A DNA stretch of 64,000 nt from NCBI RefSeq assembly GCF_023715785.1, contig NZ_JAMBOX010000001.1, positions 372,001 to 436,000 on the forward strand. The letters run 5' to 3'. Under the pieces are notes generated by a model. It ran no database searches. It had not been told where the DNA came from and was given only the letters and a program-made list of their open reading frames with translations. Source of the DNA: Neobacillus niacini. Its GTDB lineage: Bacteria > Bacillota > Bacilli > Bacillales > Cytobacillaceae. Below, in pieces: positions 54,897 to 63,599 of the stretch (positions are counted from its first letter, which is position 1; each line of letters opens with the position of its first letter). A program made the translations under genes and the position numbers.

Positions 54897-55175
54897 CTAC
54901 TTAATGGTGTATCCCAGAGATAAGATTGCTTTTAAGGTTTCCATCATGGTGTTACGGTCGTAATCCTTATCCTCTTCCGTAAGTTCCTCATACGGAACGA
55001 GATTCGGATGGGTTTTTTTCTGATCGTCTCGATACTCACCATGAGTCCATCCTTGCTGAATTCGTTGAGCCGCCCACACCTCGTGGACATTTTTCGCCAA
55101 GATTTCCCTTAATTCGAGGATTTCCTTTGGTAAGTCAATCATTGAAGTATCAATTGGTTTTGGGTTATAAGTCAT
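54897..55175 (-). CDS. Stand-alone RyR-domain protein
   Basis: A 92-residue protein consisting almost only of a RyR domain: VHEVWAAQRIQQGWTHGEYR, then KKTHPNLVPYEELTEEDKDY and DRNTMMETLKAILSLGYTI. This is the canonical bacterial RyR pattern. The ATG at 55175 has AAGGATAAAAGT upstream; a GTG 30 bp earlier has no site. It is the first gene of a two-gene unit with the RyR/TrkA-N membrane protein, so two RyR modules are encoded together. RyR domains in prokaryotes occur with nucleotide-signalling and defence-type genes; a ligand has not been settled. Confidence 0.82.
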   Translation of the reverse strand: MTYNPKPIDTSMIDLPKEILELREILAKNVHEVWAAQRIQQGWTHGEYRDDQKKTHPNLVPYEELTEEDKDYDRNTMMETLKAILSLGYTIK

Positions 55176-55320
55176 ACTTTTATCCTTCCCGATACTATTT
55201 TTCACTCATATCTTACCACAGAACGACTCCATAACTGTATTTACAAAGAAAATTATTAATAGTATTCTTATAGTAAAATAGGGAAATAGACCTGTTTATT
55301 TTAAGAAAAGGTGAGAGAAA
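55176..55320. promoter_or_regulatory. Divergent promoter region of the RyR and TIR operons
   Basis: 145 bp between two operon starts. On the plus strand TATAGT near 55270 is a possible -10 for the TIR operon. The shared region suggests joint expression of both arms of the island. Confidence 0.5.
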
Positions 55321-57648
55321 TTGGGAGAAATCTTTATTAGCTATTCGACAAAAGATTCCAGAGTCGCTGAACAGCTGTATACTTCGTTAAAGGATCAAGG
55401 CTTCACCTGTTGGTTTGCCCCAAACGATGTTCCTCCTGGTGGTGACTATGCCTCAAGAATTACTCAAGCCATCAATCAATTTCGTTATATCCTTGTGATT
55501 GTTTCCCAAAATTCCTGCACATCTGAGCATGTTCAGAGCGAGGTCGCCTTAGCGGCACAAAACAAGAAGGTCATTATACCCTTCCGAATAGATGATTATC
55601 TATCTGATTGGATGAGATACTATATCTCTCGCGTAAGCTGGATTGAAGCAGATCCTACAAACATGGATACTTCGATTGAGACGTTAATTCAAAAGATTAA
55701 AGGAATGGATAATCTATCTGAAAGTCCTGTACACTCCCACTACGGGAAATCCAAACAAGAGGTGAAGAGCTTAAAGGGCTCCTCTACTCAAATTTATCAA
55801 ATTCAAAAACAGGAGATCGATAGAGTTCAGCACCTTTTTTTGCCTGATCCAACCTTTGAGATGGGGAAGGCACTACTTGGAGAGCAAAGACTCCTCATCT
55901 TACATAGTCATCAGCACACCGGCAAATATACAACAGCTTTATCCATATTAAATGAGCTCGGGGTCCAAGCCTTAGCGCAAATTTTCCCTGCCATTACGGA
56001 AACCGAGCTTTTAAAGGTTACATACGAAGAAAATACGGGTTATCTCATTGATAACATTACCCCTGACACGTTAAAGTCATTAAACTCTTTTTCTTTGAAA
56101 AAGTTGAGCGAACACCTACAGAGTTTGGGCTCCTATCTGGTCATTACCACGAGTGAGCAACCAGAGCATCAGGAGTATTCGATTCAGCATCGGAAACCAC
56201 TGAATACCTATCAACTGCTCGAGAACCATTTTACTTTTTATAATAAAACGAAAAAAACAACTGAGGACTTTGAAAACCTCATGAAGGAAAGCCAGATCAT
56301 CGATTCGATAGGGAATGATTTTCTGCCAAGAGATGCCGAAACATTGGCGCATAAACTGATTGAAGTCCTTACGGGGCAACAGACCATCGAGCAGTTCCTG
56401 CACTCCCTAAAACAAAATGTTGAACAAAGAATACGTCATTGGTTTGAAAAAGAACGAACGATTGAGCAATATGCCTTGATTACGGCTCTAGCCGTTTTTA
56501 ACGAATACCCCTATTCCCAGCTAGAAGTAATCGTAGATGAATTAAAAAAATGTTTGCGTGTAGAACTTCAATCCAATAAGGAAGAGGAGCAAGCCCAAGT
56601 TTTAGACCTTTCCCTTTCTCTTTCCCACCAGCTTGAGGCGGTTGGTGCAGAGAGGTATGATGGATTCTCTAATTCGAATATTGGAAAAGTAAAAGATACG
56701 TACATCCGCTTTAAAACGAAAGAGGATGCAAATGCGGTTTTGCGATATGTTTGGCACTACTATCCTAGATTAAGAACAGCGCTGTTGGTTTGGTTTGAGC
56801 TCCTCCTAGAGAACAGCAACAAGCAAATCAATATGCGAATCACGAAGGCATTGGCGTCCCTATTCCAGGATGACACTCTTTTCATCATGAATCATATCCT
56901 TCAAGATTGGGCGAAGCACAAAGAGCCTTATTATCGCGTATTAGCGATTAACCTTTTAAACGAGCTAGCTGAGTATAAGGAAAACCTTGTGGTAGTCGAT
57001 AAGCTCCTTCATCATTGGGCTTCGTTGAGCAATAACGATCGACTTCAATGGACTGCCGCGGCGGCGTATGGAACTAATCTAGGAGTCTATCTATTCCCAG
57101 ATTCTTTTACCAATCTGGCTGCCATTTATCATATGAATGGTAACCGCTTGGGGGATGTCGTATTAGACAGCATTAGCAGCCTATTTTTATATGGTCAGCA
57201 CGACCCTTTCTATTATCAGGCCGTCCCTTATTTATTCGATATTTGGCTAAAAGAAGCTCCGCCTGAAAAAAACGAAAAGCATCAATTTTATGACTTGTTT
57301 TTTGCCATTTTAACCTACATTGATGTGGATTCTTTAAAGGTTCTCCTTTCTGAAAAAGAAATTGGCGTGGACATTCTCCCCAGCATGCTGAAAGAAGGAC
57401 TGAGCCACTGGAAAACGAGAGAATTTGCATCCCTGATCATAAAACATATTTTTCAAGAGGCTCATAAGGATTCTTCTTTACAGGAGCCGCTTCGACTATT
57501 TACATTTTCCTTGTTGGTCAAAGGGGGTTCCGCTCTAAAGGAAACCATTCTAACCATATTAAAAGAAATTCTACAAGAGCCGTACCGAGAGGCAGCAGTT
57601 CCGATTGTCACTGAAATCATCAAACTAGAAAGGAAGAAATTGAAATGA
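55321..57648 (+). CDS. TIR-domain protein with degenerate P-loop and helical repeats
   Basis: A 775-residue protein. A TIR domain spans 1-130: IFISYSTKDSRVAEQLYTSL, CWFAPNDVPPGG, and Glu74 in SEHVQSEVALAAQ at the position of the catalytic glutamate of NAD-cleaving TIRs. A STAND-like region follows with a P-loop-like HSHQHTGKYT at 195-204, lacking the usual leading Gly, and a LIDNI Walker-B-like strand near 245. The last 350 residues are helical and repeat-like. TIR-STAND proteins act as abortive-infection or signalling switches. The TTG start follows AAGGTGAGAG. Its stop overlaps the next ATG by 4 bp (ATGA). Confidence 0.82.
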   Translation: MGEIFISYSTKDSRVAEQLYTSLKDQGFTCWFAPNDVPPGGDYASRITQAINQFRYILVIVSQNSCTSEHVQSEVALAAQNKKVIIPFRIDDYLSDWMRYYISRVSWIEADPTNMDTSIETLIQKIKGMDNLSESPVHSHYGKSKQEVKSLKGSSTQIYQIQKQEIDRVQHLFLPDPTFEMGKALLGEQRLLILHSHQHTGKYTTALSILNELGVQALAQIFPAITETELLKVTYEENTGYLIDNITPDTLKSLNSFSLKKLSEHLQSLGSYLVITTSEQPEHQEYSIQHRKPLNTYQLLENHFTFYNKTKKTTEDFENLMKESQIIDSIGNDFLPRDAETLAHKLIEVLTGQQTIEQFLHSLKQNVEQRIRHWFEKERTIEQYALITALAVFNEYPYSQLEVIVDELKKCLRVELQSNKEEEQAQVLDLSLSLSHQLEAVGAERYDGFSNSNIGKVKDTYIRFKTKEDANAVLRYVWHYYPRLRTALLVWFELLLENSNKQINMRITKALASLFQDDTLFIMNHILQDWAKHKEPYYRVLAINLLNELAEYKENLVVVDKLLHHWASLSNNDRLQWTAAAAYGTNLGVYLFPDSFTNLAAIYHMNGNRLGDVVLDSISSLFLYGQHDPFYYQAVPYLFDIWLKEAPPEKNEKHQFYDLFFAILTYIDVDSLKVLLSEKEIGVDILPSMLKEGLSHWKTREFASLIIKHIFQEAHKDSSLQEPLRLFTFSLLVKGGSALKETILTILKEILQEPYREAAVPIVTEIIKLERKKLK

Positions 57649-58637
57649 CATTTGTTCTTGGGACCCAAGAGATTAAGAGCCGTTTATTTGCCGAAAAACA
57701 ACCGATGGCCACCTCAGATATGGCCTTTGTTTACACGAATGCGAATGGAGACATGATTCCGGTTAAATCGGGACAGAGGTTAAGCCGAATGGAGGTTAAG
57801 TCTGAAAAGCTCACAAAAATGTACAGGGTAGAATTAACACCGAAGATGTTTGAATTTCAAAAAGAATTCGCTTCTGCTGAAGTCGTGGAAACTTTTATCA
57901 TCAATGCTACTGTCCAGGTAAAAGTCGATGACCCAGTCCTCATCATTCGAAATGGAGACCACAACTACAAACAGCTTATCGACAAGCAGCTTTATTTTGA
58001 AGTGGCAGATCTTGCGAAAAAATATGATATCAACCAATACCAGGGATTGAAATTTGATATTGAGGGACTCCGTAATGATGCTCGATTTACTCATTCGATG
58101 GAAAGCATTGGGCTTAAGCTTTTAGATGTCAAAGCCACAGTCGAATTAAGCGCCAAATCGAAAGCACATCTTGAAAAATTAAAGCAGTTAGAAAAAGATA
58201 CGGCCTATAAACACGCTGAAATTGAAAGCAACAAAGGGACAAAAATTAAAGAATCCCAATCAAAGAATCAGGTTCAAAATGTGGAAATGGATAATCTACA
58301 GCAGCTATTAGAAATGTACGGTCCAGATGGTGCACGTATTGCTTATGCATCAAGCGATCAAGAGCGTATGGTGATCATCCAAGAAATACAGGAGAAACGA
58401 GATAGAGAACAACGTGCAAGACAAGAAACGATTAATGGCTATTTAAAGGATGGATTAACTCCAGAAGAGATCGAGAAAATCTTGAAGTTGACCTCCCAAA
58501 GCAGCGCTCCTGTGAACCCATTGTTAACATCGGCACCACAAAGCCAACCAGTCGCGCATTTACAACAACCGCAGGAGCAAAAAGAAGAAGACCCGCTATT
58601 AGCCGAGTTAAATAAAGTACTGGAAAAAGGAGAATAA
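57645..58637 (+). CDS. SPFH/Band-7-like protein with coiled coil
   Basis: A 330-residue protein without a signal peptide. Residues about 40-165 have the look of an SPFH/prohibitin domain (ETFIINATVQVKVDDPVLII; VADLAKKYDI; MESIGLKLLDVKATVEL). A coiled coil rich in Lys/Glu/Gln spans 165-270, and a Pro/Gln-rich tail follows, ending LLAELNKVLEKGE. SPFH proteins form ring-like scaffolds on membranes. It is translationally coupled to the TIR gene and 6 bp upstream of a membrane-SH3 gene, so the three probably assemble a membrane-linked complex. The fold assignment is by pattern only. Confidence 0.6.
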   Translation: MTFVLGTQEIKSRLFAEKQPMATSDMAFVYTNANGDMIPVKSGQRLSRMEVKSEKLTKMYRVELTPKMFEFQKEFASAEVVETFIINATVQVKVDDPVLIIRNGDHNYKQLIDKQLYFEVADLAKKYDINQYQGLKFDIEGLRNDARFTHSMESIGLKLLDVKATVELSAKSKAHLEKLKQLEKDTAYKHAEIESNKGTKIKESQSKNQVQNVEMDNLQQLLEMYGPDGARIAYASSDQERMVIIQEIQEKRDREQRARQETINGYLKDGLTPEEIEKILKLTSQSSAPVNPLLTSAPQSQPVAHLQQPQEQKEEDPLLAELNKVLEKGE

Positions 58638-58643
58638 AAAATC

Positions 58644-59474
58644 ATGCCGGAGTGGATGACGAACCTATTTGATTCCATGATGAATCTGGTTTATAAATTG
58701 TACATAGTGCTCATGGGCTTATCTGCTCCTATCAGAATGGCCGTCTTAATTCTAATCGCCTTTATTGTTTTCCCCTATGCGATCAAGTTGCTAGTTTGGC
58801 TTGTGCACTTTTTAATAAAAAATGTCATTAAGTTTTTGGAAGCAGCCTCAAACAAAATGGGCAGTATGACGATCAACAGGAGAAAACAAGGGAAAAACCC
58901 CGTCCCAGGTATTGGACTGATTGATGCACTTTTTACAGGATTGGTTTCCCTTGGGACGAAGCTAAGAAATAGCATTCAAAAGATTCCTGCCGTGAAGCCG
59001 AAAACAAAGAAAAACTATAAGTGGGTCGCTGCATTATGTGTCATTGGATTACCTCTTTGGGGACTCATGGACCCAACTGGAAAAGTTGGTACAGCGTGGG
59101 CAAACTTTGAAGGAAAACTGGTGATTGAGCATCTTCAGCCACTGGGGTACGACCCTGGAACATATAAAAGCTTAGAACTTGCTTCCTCGAAGATGAAAAA
59201 TTCACTTGGCGAAAACAATGAGTCTACTGCTTCTGCCAACACAAATTACTATATAACACCGAACGAAAAATCTAAGAATGGTGTTTATGTAAGAGAAGGC
59301 CCGAGTATCAATGCAAGTGATGTACATGTCCTTCCATACGGTGAATACGCACAATACCTGGGTGAACAGCAAACCGACGGAGAAGGCCGTACGTGGTACA
59401 AAGTGCAAATTAACGAAACGTTAGCTGGATGGATCAGTTCTAGAGTAGTGGATATTTATGAGAATAAGCAATAG
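58644..59474 (+). CDS. Membrane protein with C-terminal SH3 domain
   Basis: A 276-residue protein. Two hydrophobic segments lie near 25-60 (PIRMAVLILIAFIVFPYAIKLLVWLVHFLI), a basic region follows, and one more helix is near 130-145 (WVAALCVIGLPLWGLM). A bacterial SH3 domain occupies about 200-270 (GVYVREGPSINASDVHVLPYG...WYKVQINETLAGWISSRVVD), which normally faces the cell wall. It is the third gene of the TIR operon and may anchor or gate the complex at the membrane. No known family covers the whole protein. Confidence 0.7.
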   Translation: MPEWMTNLFDSMMNLVYKLYIVLMGLSAPIRMAVLILIAFIVFPYAIKLLVWLVHFLIKNVIKFLEAASNKMGSMTINRRKQGKNPVPGIGLIDALFTGLVSLGTKLRNSIQKIPAVKPKTKKNYKWVAALCVIGLPLWGLMDPTGKVGTAWANFEGKLVIEHLQPLGYDPGTYKSLELASSKMKNSLGENNESTASANTNYYITPNEKSKNGVYVREGPSINASDVHVLPYGEYAQYLGEQQTDGEGRTWYKVQINETLAGWISSRVVDIYENKQ

Positions 59475-59533
59475 TTGTCGTTGATGACAGTATAAGGTAA
59501 GATGTTCCAATCACAATATCGTTTAGAATATAA

Positions 59534-59575
59534 AATGGAGCTCAACATATCTAATGATAGTTGGCTCCATTTTCT
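59534..59575 (+). terminator. Terminator of the TIR operon
   Basis: AATGGAGCTCAAC pairs with the AGTTGGCTCCATT arm, followed by TTCTTTTT. Confidence 0.85.
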
Positions 59576-59639
59576 TTTTAAATTATAGATTTACGATTTC
59601 AACTATAATAGAGAGAATCGAGGAAAAAGGGGATTTATC

Positions 59640-59909
59640 CTGAAATATGATGAGCCAACGACCAATACAAGCGTTGCCTCTAATGCATTGGCACTTCAAT
59701 ATGGAATCTCCGTCATGCTGTTTGAAATGCGCGGAATGGCAGACCATTCGTATGAGCCGTATGTCCATGGCCAGAAGTCGAACGGACACCTCATTAAGCA
59801 AACCTTTACGGCCATGGATGCTACTGCCAATGCCATCGCAAACGGGTCTATTTTAACAGCGGACCCAGCGGTTTACGATAACCTTCCGGAGCAACACTAC
59901 AGCTATTAA
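59640..59909 (+). pseudogene. C-terminal remnant of an M14-type zinc carboxypeptidase
   Basis: In one frame the region reads LKYDEPTTNTSVASNALALQ, then YGISVMLFEMRGMADHSYEP, and ends DNLPEQHYSY. The FEMRG stretch matches the catalytic-glutamate strand of M14 carboxypeptidases. No start, no ribosome site and no zinc-binding HxxE part are present, so only the last quarter of the gene is left. A shorter ORF from 59688 exists but is unlikely to be expressed. Confidence 0.55.
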
Positions 59910-59989
59910 AAAATTTTAAATTATATATGGAGCAATTCTCAGCTTTTTTGAAAAAACAAAGGAAGCTACCAATTAATAAATCCCAAACG

Positions 59990-60021
59990 AACAGGCTGCT
60001 CCCTGTTAAGGAACGCAGCCT
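59990..60021 (-). terminator. Hairpin after the TerD/TerA gene
   Basis: CAGGCTGC and GCAGCCTG form a perfect 8-bp stem 42 bp past the stop; the T-tract is weak. Confidence 0.5.
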
Positions 60022-60063
60022 GCTATTCGATAATATCTATTTCAAAAAATTACTATTCCCTGT

Positions 60064-61311
60064 CTACTTATAATCATTTACTGGCCCTTTATCCATGATC
60101 ACTTCTACCATATTTGAAGGCCCCATCTTAAGTTTGGGCCTGCGCTCTGAGTTGCGCTTACTATAAAGCTCTAATGGACTTATGATCACTCCATCTGGTG
60201 TATTATGAAGGATTCCGGGCACACAGGTGTAAATGGTATCATTATTATTTGCATTCTTGGAGGATATCGTAACGGAGGTTCCTCTATGATTATCGATACT
60301 CATCGACACCTTGTATCTATAGAATGAGCCGGTTCCATTTGACTGAGCAGAATAAACGACAGGGACCACTGCAAGAATATCATTATTTAACCTCAATTTA
60401 ATGACTTCTGTTTTCATTGGTCCATCGTTTCGCCCAACATCCCCCATATGTTCCACTGCCCCATTGCCAAACTGTCTGAGGGGAGGAGTTCCCTGCGCCC
60501 CAAACATTGCTACATCTACCTGCCTGCCGTCCTTTGTATAGACCAAAGCATAGATATCGTAATCTGTCCCTGTCTTCCAAGATACGGCAGCGGTAATTTC
60601 TGGTGTTTTTTCAATTAAAACTGGCTTTTGACCCTTGTCGAGACTTATATTCCCTTTTACTTTTTCAAGGCTGAACGTCGACACGACCGTTTGGCTGCTA
60701 TTATTTTCAGGTACTGTAACGGTTTTAATAGGTTCTTTTGGTACTTGTTCAACCATCGTTTTGGGTTCAGGAGGACTTATTTGCTCCTCAGACTCAACCT
60801 CAACACCATAATTTCTACATAAGCCTTCAAGGCCAGAATCAAATCCACGCCATATGGATTTTGCCTTGGTTTGGGCATTCCTTACATATAATTCTAATAC
60901 GACGATTCCATTCTCCTTTGCGAAACTATATGGGGATAATTGGATACTGTTGTTATCCGTAAAGATTTCTGCATTTAAATTCTTTACATTTGAAAAACCC
61001 GTGCCATTATCCTCCGTAAGCGTAATCGCTATTTTAGTAATACCTTGAGGAACTTTACTCATGTCAAACTCAAGTTTATGTACTTTTGTATCCCCCACGT
61101 TCACTGGCGGTAAAAGGGTTGCTACTCCAGAAGAGCTCGTTGGTTGATTATAAAAGATAATTCCGCTATCTCCTTGTACCTTATCCGCATCAGTTAAAAG
61201 GAAAGCTGTTAGGGAAATATCGGTCGTATGAGAAATTTCATAGCTGACAGTCACATGACCTTTTGGAGAACTTAAAACCGTGTTTGCTCCCATCTGAAGC
61301 ATTTGACTCAT
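60064..61311 (-). CDS. TerD/TerA-family (tellurium resistance-like) protein
   Basis: A 415-residue protein with two Ter-type beta domains joined by a Pro/Glu/Thr linker (about 175-215). The N-terminal half has DISLTAFLLTDADKVQGDSG, FYNQP and KIAITLTEDNG, the TerD pattern with its acidic metal-binding residues. The C-terminal half has VSWKTGTDYDIYALVYTKDG and a DVGRNDG stretch and resembles TerA. Ter proteins bind calcium and form membrane-associated stress or phage-response complexes. It is convergent with the TIR operon and is the last member of the island. There is no signal peptide. Confidence 0.8.
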   Translation of the reverse strand: MSQMLQMGANTVLSSPKGHVTVSYEISHTTDISLTAFLLTDADKVQGDSGIIFYNQPTSSSGVATLLPPVNVGDTKVHKLEFDMSKVPQGITKIAITLTEDNGTGFSNVKNLNAEIFTDNNSIQLSPYSFAKENGIVVLELYVRNAQTKAKSIWRGFDSGLEGLCRNYGVEVESEEQISPPEPKTMVEQVPKEPIKTVTVPENNSSQTVVSTFSLEKVKGNISLDKGQKPVLIEKTPEITAAVSWKTGTDYDIYALVYTKDGRQVDVAMFGAQGTPPLRQFGNGAVEHMGDVGRNDGPMKTEVIKLRLNNDILAVVPVVYSAQSNGTGSFYRYKVSMSIDNHRGTSVTISSKNANNNDTIYTCVPGILHNTPDGVIISPLELYSKRNSERRPKLKMGPSNMVEVIMDKGPVNDYK

Positions 61312-61394
61312 CTAAACCATTCCTTCCATATCTATGTACTGATTTTATATTGCCTTATCATAACTTTTACTTACAAAAAATTAAAAACTACACT

Positions 61395-61420
61395 TATTTA
61401 TGGTACCGTTCACCGTAACG
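61395..61420. repeat. 26-bp element bordering array 3 (left)
   Basis: TATTTATGGTACCGTTCACC followed by GTAACG. Its reverse complement contains GTTACGGTGAACGGTAC, with the same GGTGAAC core as the palindromes beside array 2. Confidence 0.8.
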
Positions 61421-61491
61421 ATTTAAGTGTAGCAAATAAATTTTTAGCAGCATAGTGATTACAATCTTTATGAAAGTCTATATAGCTAAAG

Positions 61492-61875
61492 GTCTCGGTC
61501 GATAATAATTTCTTTAAACTACCGACGTGCTGGTTTGAATGGGCTCGGTCGATTAGAACCTTTTTAAACGACCGGCGCGCTCGTTTTTCAATGGGCTCGG
61601 TCGATTAGAACCTCTTTAAACGACCGGCGCGCTCGTTTTTTAATGGGCTCGGTCGATTAGAACCTCTTTAAACGACCGGCGCGCTCGTTTTTCAATGGGC
61701 TCGGTCGATTAGAACTTCTTTAAACGACCGGCGCGCTCGTTTTTCATTGGGCTCGGTCGATTAGAACCTCTTTAAACGACCGGCGCGCTCGTTTTTCAAT
61801 GGGCTCGGTCGATTAGAGCCTCTTTAAACGACCGGCGCGCTCGTTTTTGAATGCTATCGGTCGATTTAGACCTTT
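61492..61875. repeat. Tandem repeat array 3, 52-bp period
   Basis: GGCTCGGTCGATTAGAACC recurs at 61542, 61594, 61646, 61698, 61750 and 61802, each exactly 52 bp apart, with decayed units at both ends (61492 and 61854). Each unit contains the stem CGGTCG...CGACCG and the GC-rich GGCGCGCTCG before a T-tract. The sequence is unrelated to arrays 1, 2 and 4. Confidence 0.95.
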
Positions 61876-61913
61876 TATATGTGCCTAAAAACAAAAAAGG
61901 TTACGAAAACAGC

Positions 61914-61950
61914 TAAAAGAGCTAATCAACACTTGTCGATTAGCTCTTGC
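61914..61950. terminator. Terminator of the beta-helix gene
   Basis: AAGAGCTAATC and GATTAGCTCTT form a perfect 11-bp stem around AACACTTGTC, about 35 bp past the stop codon. Confidence 0.75.
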
Positions 61951-61976
61951 TATTTATGGTAAGGTTCACCGTAACC
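61951..61976. repeat. 26-bp element bordering array 3 (right)
   Basis: TATTTATGGTAAGGTTCACC followed by GTAACC, a direct repeat of the element at 61395-61420 with two or three changes. Confidence 0.8.
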
Positions 61977-61983
61977 GCTGAGC

Positions 61984-63525
61984 CTACCGGCTCACCTCAA
62001 TCCCGTCGGCCACCCGCAGCTCGGCTCCGTCTATACCATCCACGACGTTTTCGACCATGCTGAGGTCCTTCCCGGCATCGATCCTGATGCCGTTGGACGT
62101 CTGTCGAATGATATTGGACTCAATCCTGATGCCTGAGGGGATTCCTTTGCCCCGTCCGTCAGCACCGCGGTCCTTACTGAGCCGGATCGCCCAGAACCCG
62201 TCAGTCCCTCCAGTGACGCGGTTACCGCGTAGCTCCGTGCCTGGGCCATTTCGGACCTCAATGCCGACCTTGGAATCTTCCCCGGCGGTGATCCTGTTGT
62301 CCTCGATGAGGGTGTCAGGAGTTCCCAGGATAACAAGGATGCCCTGGCGGTTTCCAATTAGGTTATTGGAGTGCACCCAGTTTCCAGGTCCTGAGGCATC
62401 GTGCTTGTTCTTGGACCCACCGGAATTGCCCAGCGCGATACCCGCCTGCTGCCCGCCGATGACCGTGTTGTCCCGGATCTCATTCAGGTATTCACCCTCT
62501 CCGTGCAGGTCGATGGCGTCTAGGTGGCTGCCGACGATGGTGTTATCTGCCACGAGATTGTTGTGTGTGCGGAACTGCAGCAAAATGGCGTGCCGCAAAT
62601 GCCTGCCATCAAAGGTATTGCCGATGACGACGTTGTGCCGGGAATCATTGGCGGCATCCGGGTCGTGCTGATCCACTGAGCCCTCGATCGCAATGCCGTA
62701 GCCCTGGCCGCCGGGGCCGACCGCAGTTGCCTCACTGATGTAGTTTCCAGAGAGGGTCACTTCACGGCTGGCCTTGACGGAGATGCCGTGGCGCTCGAAC
62801 TTGCGGATGCCCAGATTCTTCACCAGGACCCGGGAGCTGGCCTTCCCTTCTCGGGCTCCGATGTAGATCCCATACATCGGGCCGCCTCCCGCGTTGCCGT
62901 TATCGGGGTCATCGCCGAGTGGACCGCCATGACGGGAGGTAATGGTGAAGTCAGCAACGATGACGTCGCGGACACCGGAACCGCGGATTACACGGCTGTC
63001 ATCCTCGCCATCGAGAGAGGTCAGCAGTACGGTGCGCTCTTGGCCCTCGCCGCGTAGGTCTACGCCACTGCGCAACACGATGTTTGCCGACTTGTCGGCT
63101 GGATCAGTGGAGCGCAGGTCATATGTGCCGGCCGGCAGCAAGACCTCGTCACCCGGTTTAGCCGCGTCCAAGGCCGCTCGGATGGCTGGTGCGTCATCGT
63201 CTGAATCCGGATTCGGATCTGCCCCGAAGTCGGTGACGTCCAGGGTCCTGCCCGTACCCGGATCCGGTGTCGACACCTTGATTGGCTCGCCAGACCGGTC
63301 TACCAAGCCGGGGACCTGCCAGTCGCCGTGCTCGGACGGGGCTGGTTCCACTTTCACGGCACCATCTCTCCCGACCGGCCCTTGGAATCCCTCGTTCGTG
63401 CATGCGGTCAAGAAGACCACCAGGACAAGGGTTAACCACCACCAATTCGCCGGACCTCGCCGGCTGTTCTGAACCGATTCCTTCATCTGACCTCTCACGT
63501 CCTTCCTTAACTCTTTTTGTCCCAT
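61984..63525 (-). CDS. Beta-helix (pectate-lyase-like) lipoprotein, GC-rich
   Basis: A 513-residue lipoprotein. The signal ends in LTAC (Cys42), a short linker follows, then an N-terminal pectate-lyase-3-like start (TLDVTDFGADPNPDSDDDAP; LLPAGTYDL), and a right-handed parallel beta-helix of NosD/PbH1 repeats (HNVVIGNTFDGRHLRHAILL; NNLVADNTIVGSHLDAIDLH) to the end. Such proteins bind or cleave polysaccharides. GC content and use of GGC, GCC, CTG and GAC codons differ sharply from all other genes here, pointing to recent transfer, perhaps from an actinobacterium. Start at 63525 (AGGT nearby) or at 63486 (GAGAGG nearby) cannot be decided. Confidence 0.85.
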   Translation of the reverse strand: MGQKELRKDVRGQMKESVQNSRRGPANWWWLTLVLVVFLTACTNEGFQGPVGRDGAVKVEPAPSEHGDWQVPGLVDRSGEPIKVSTPDPGTGRTLDVTDFGADPNPDSDDDAPAIRAALDAAKPGDEVLLPAGTYDLRSTDPADKSANIVLRSGVDLRGEGQERTVLLTSLDGEDDSRVIRGSGVRDVIVADFTITSRHGGPLGDDPDNGNAGGGPMYGIYIGAREGKASSRVLVKNLGIRKFERHGISVKASREVTLSGNYISEATAVGPGGQGYGIAIEGSVDQHDPDAANDSRHNVVIGNTFDGRHLRHAILLQFRTHNNLVADNTIVGSHLDAIDLHGEGEYLNEIRDNTVIGGQQAGIALGNSGGSKNKHDASGPGNWVHSNNLIGNRQGILVILGTPDTLIEDNRITAGEDSKVGIEVRNGPGTELRGNRVTGGTDGFWAIRLSKDRGADGRGKGIPSGIRIESNIIRQTSNGIRIDAGKDLSMVENVVDGIDGAELRVADGIEVSR

Positions 63526-63556
63526 TGTTACCTATAGAAGTGTCGAGAAAAGGGAT

Positions 63557-63599
63557 GAGCCCGCGGGCCTCGGCTTAATCCGCCGAGCACGCGGGCTCA
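63557..63599 (-). terminator. GC-rich terminator upstream of the beta-helix gene
   Basis: GAGCCCGCG...CTCGGC pairs with GCCGAG...CGCGGGCTC, giving a long strong stem followed on the minus strand by ATCCCTTTTC. It would end the Asn/Gly-rich ORF coming from the right. Confidence 0.8.

Larger units (their letters stand above)
61312..61983. other. Noncoding region holding repeat array 3
   Basis: No gene is seen. It holds the TerD/TerA promoter, two copies of a 26-bp element and the 52-bp array between them, plus a terminator for the beta-helix gene. Confidence 0.75.
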
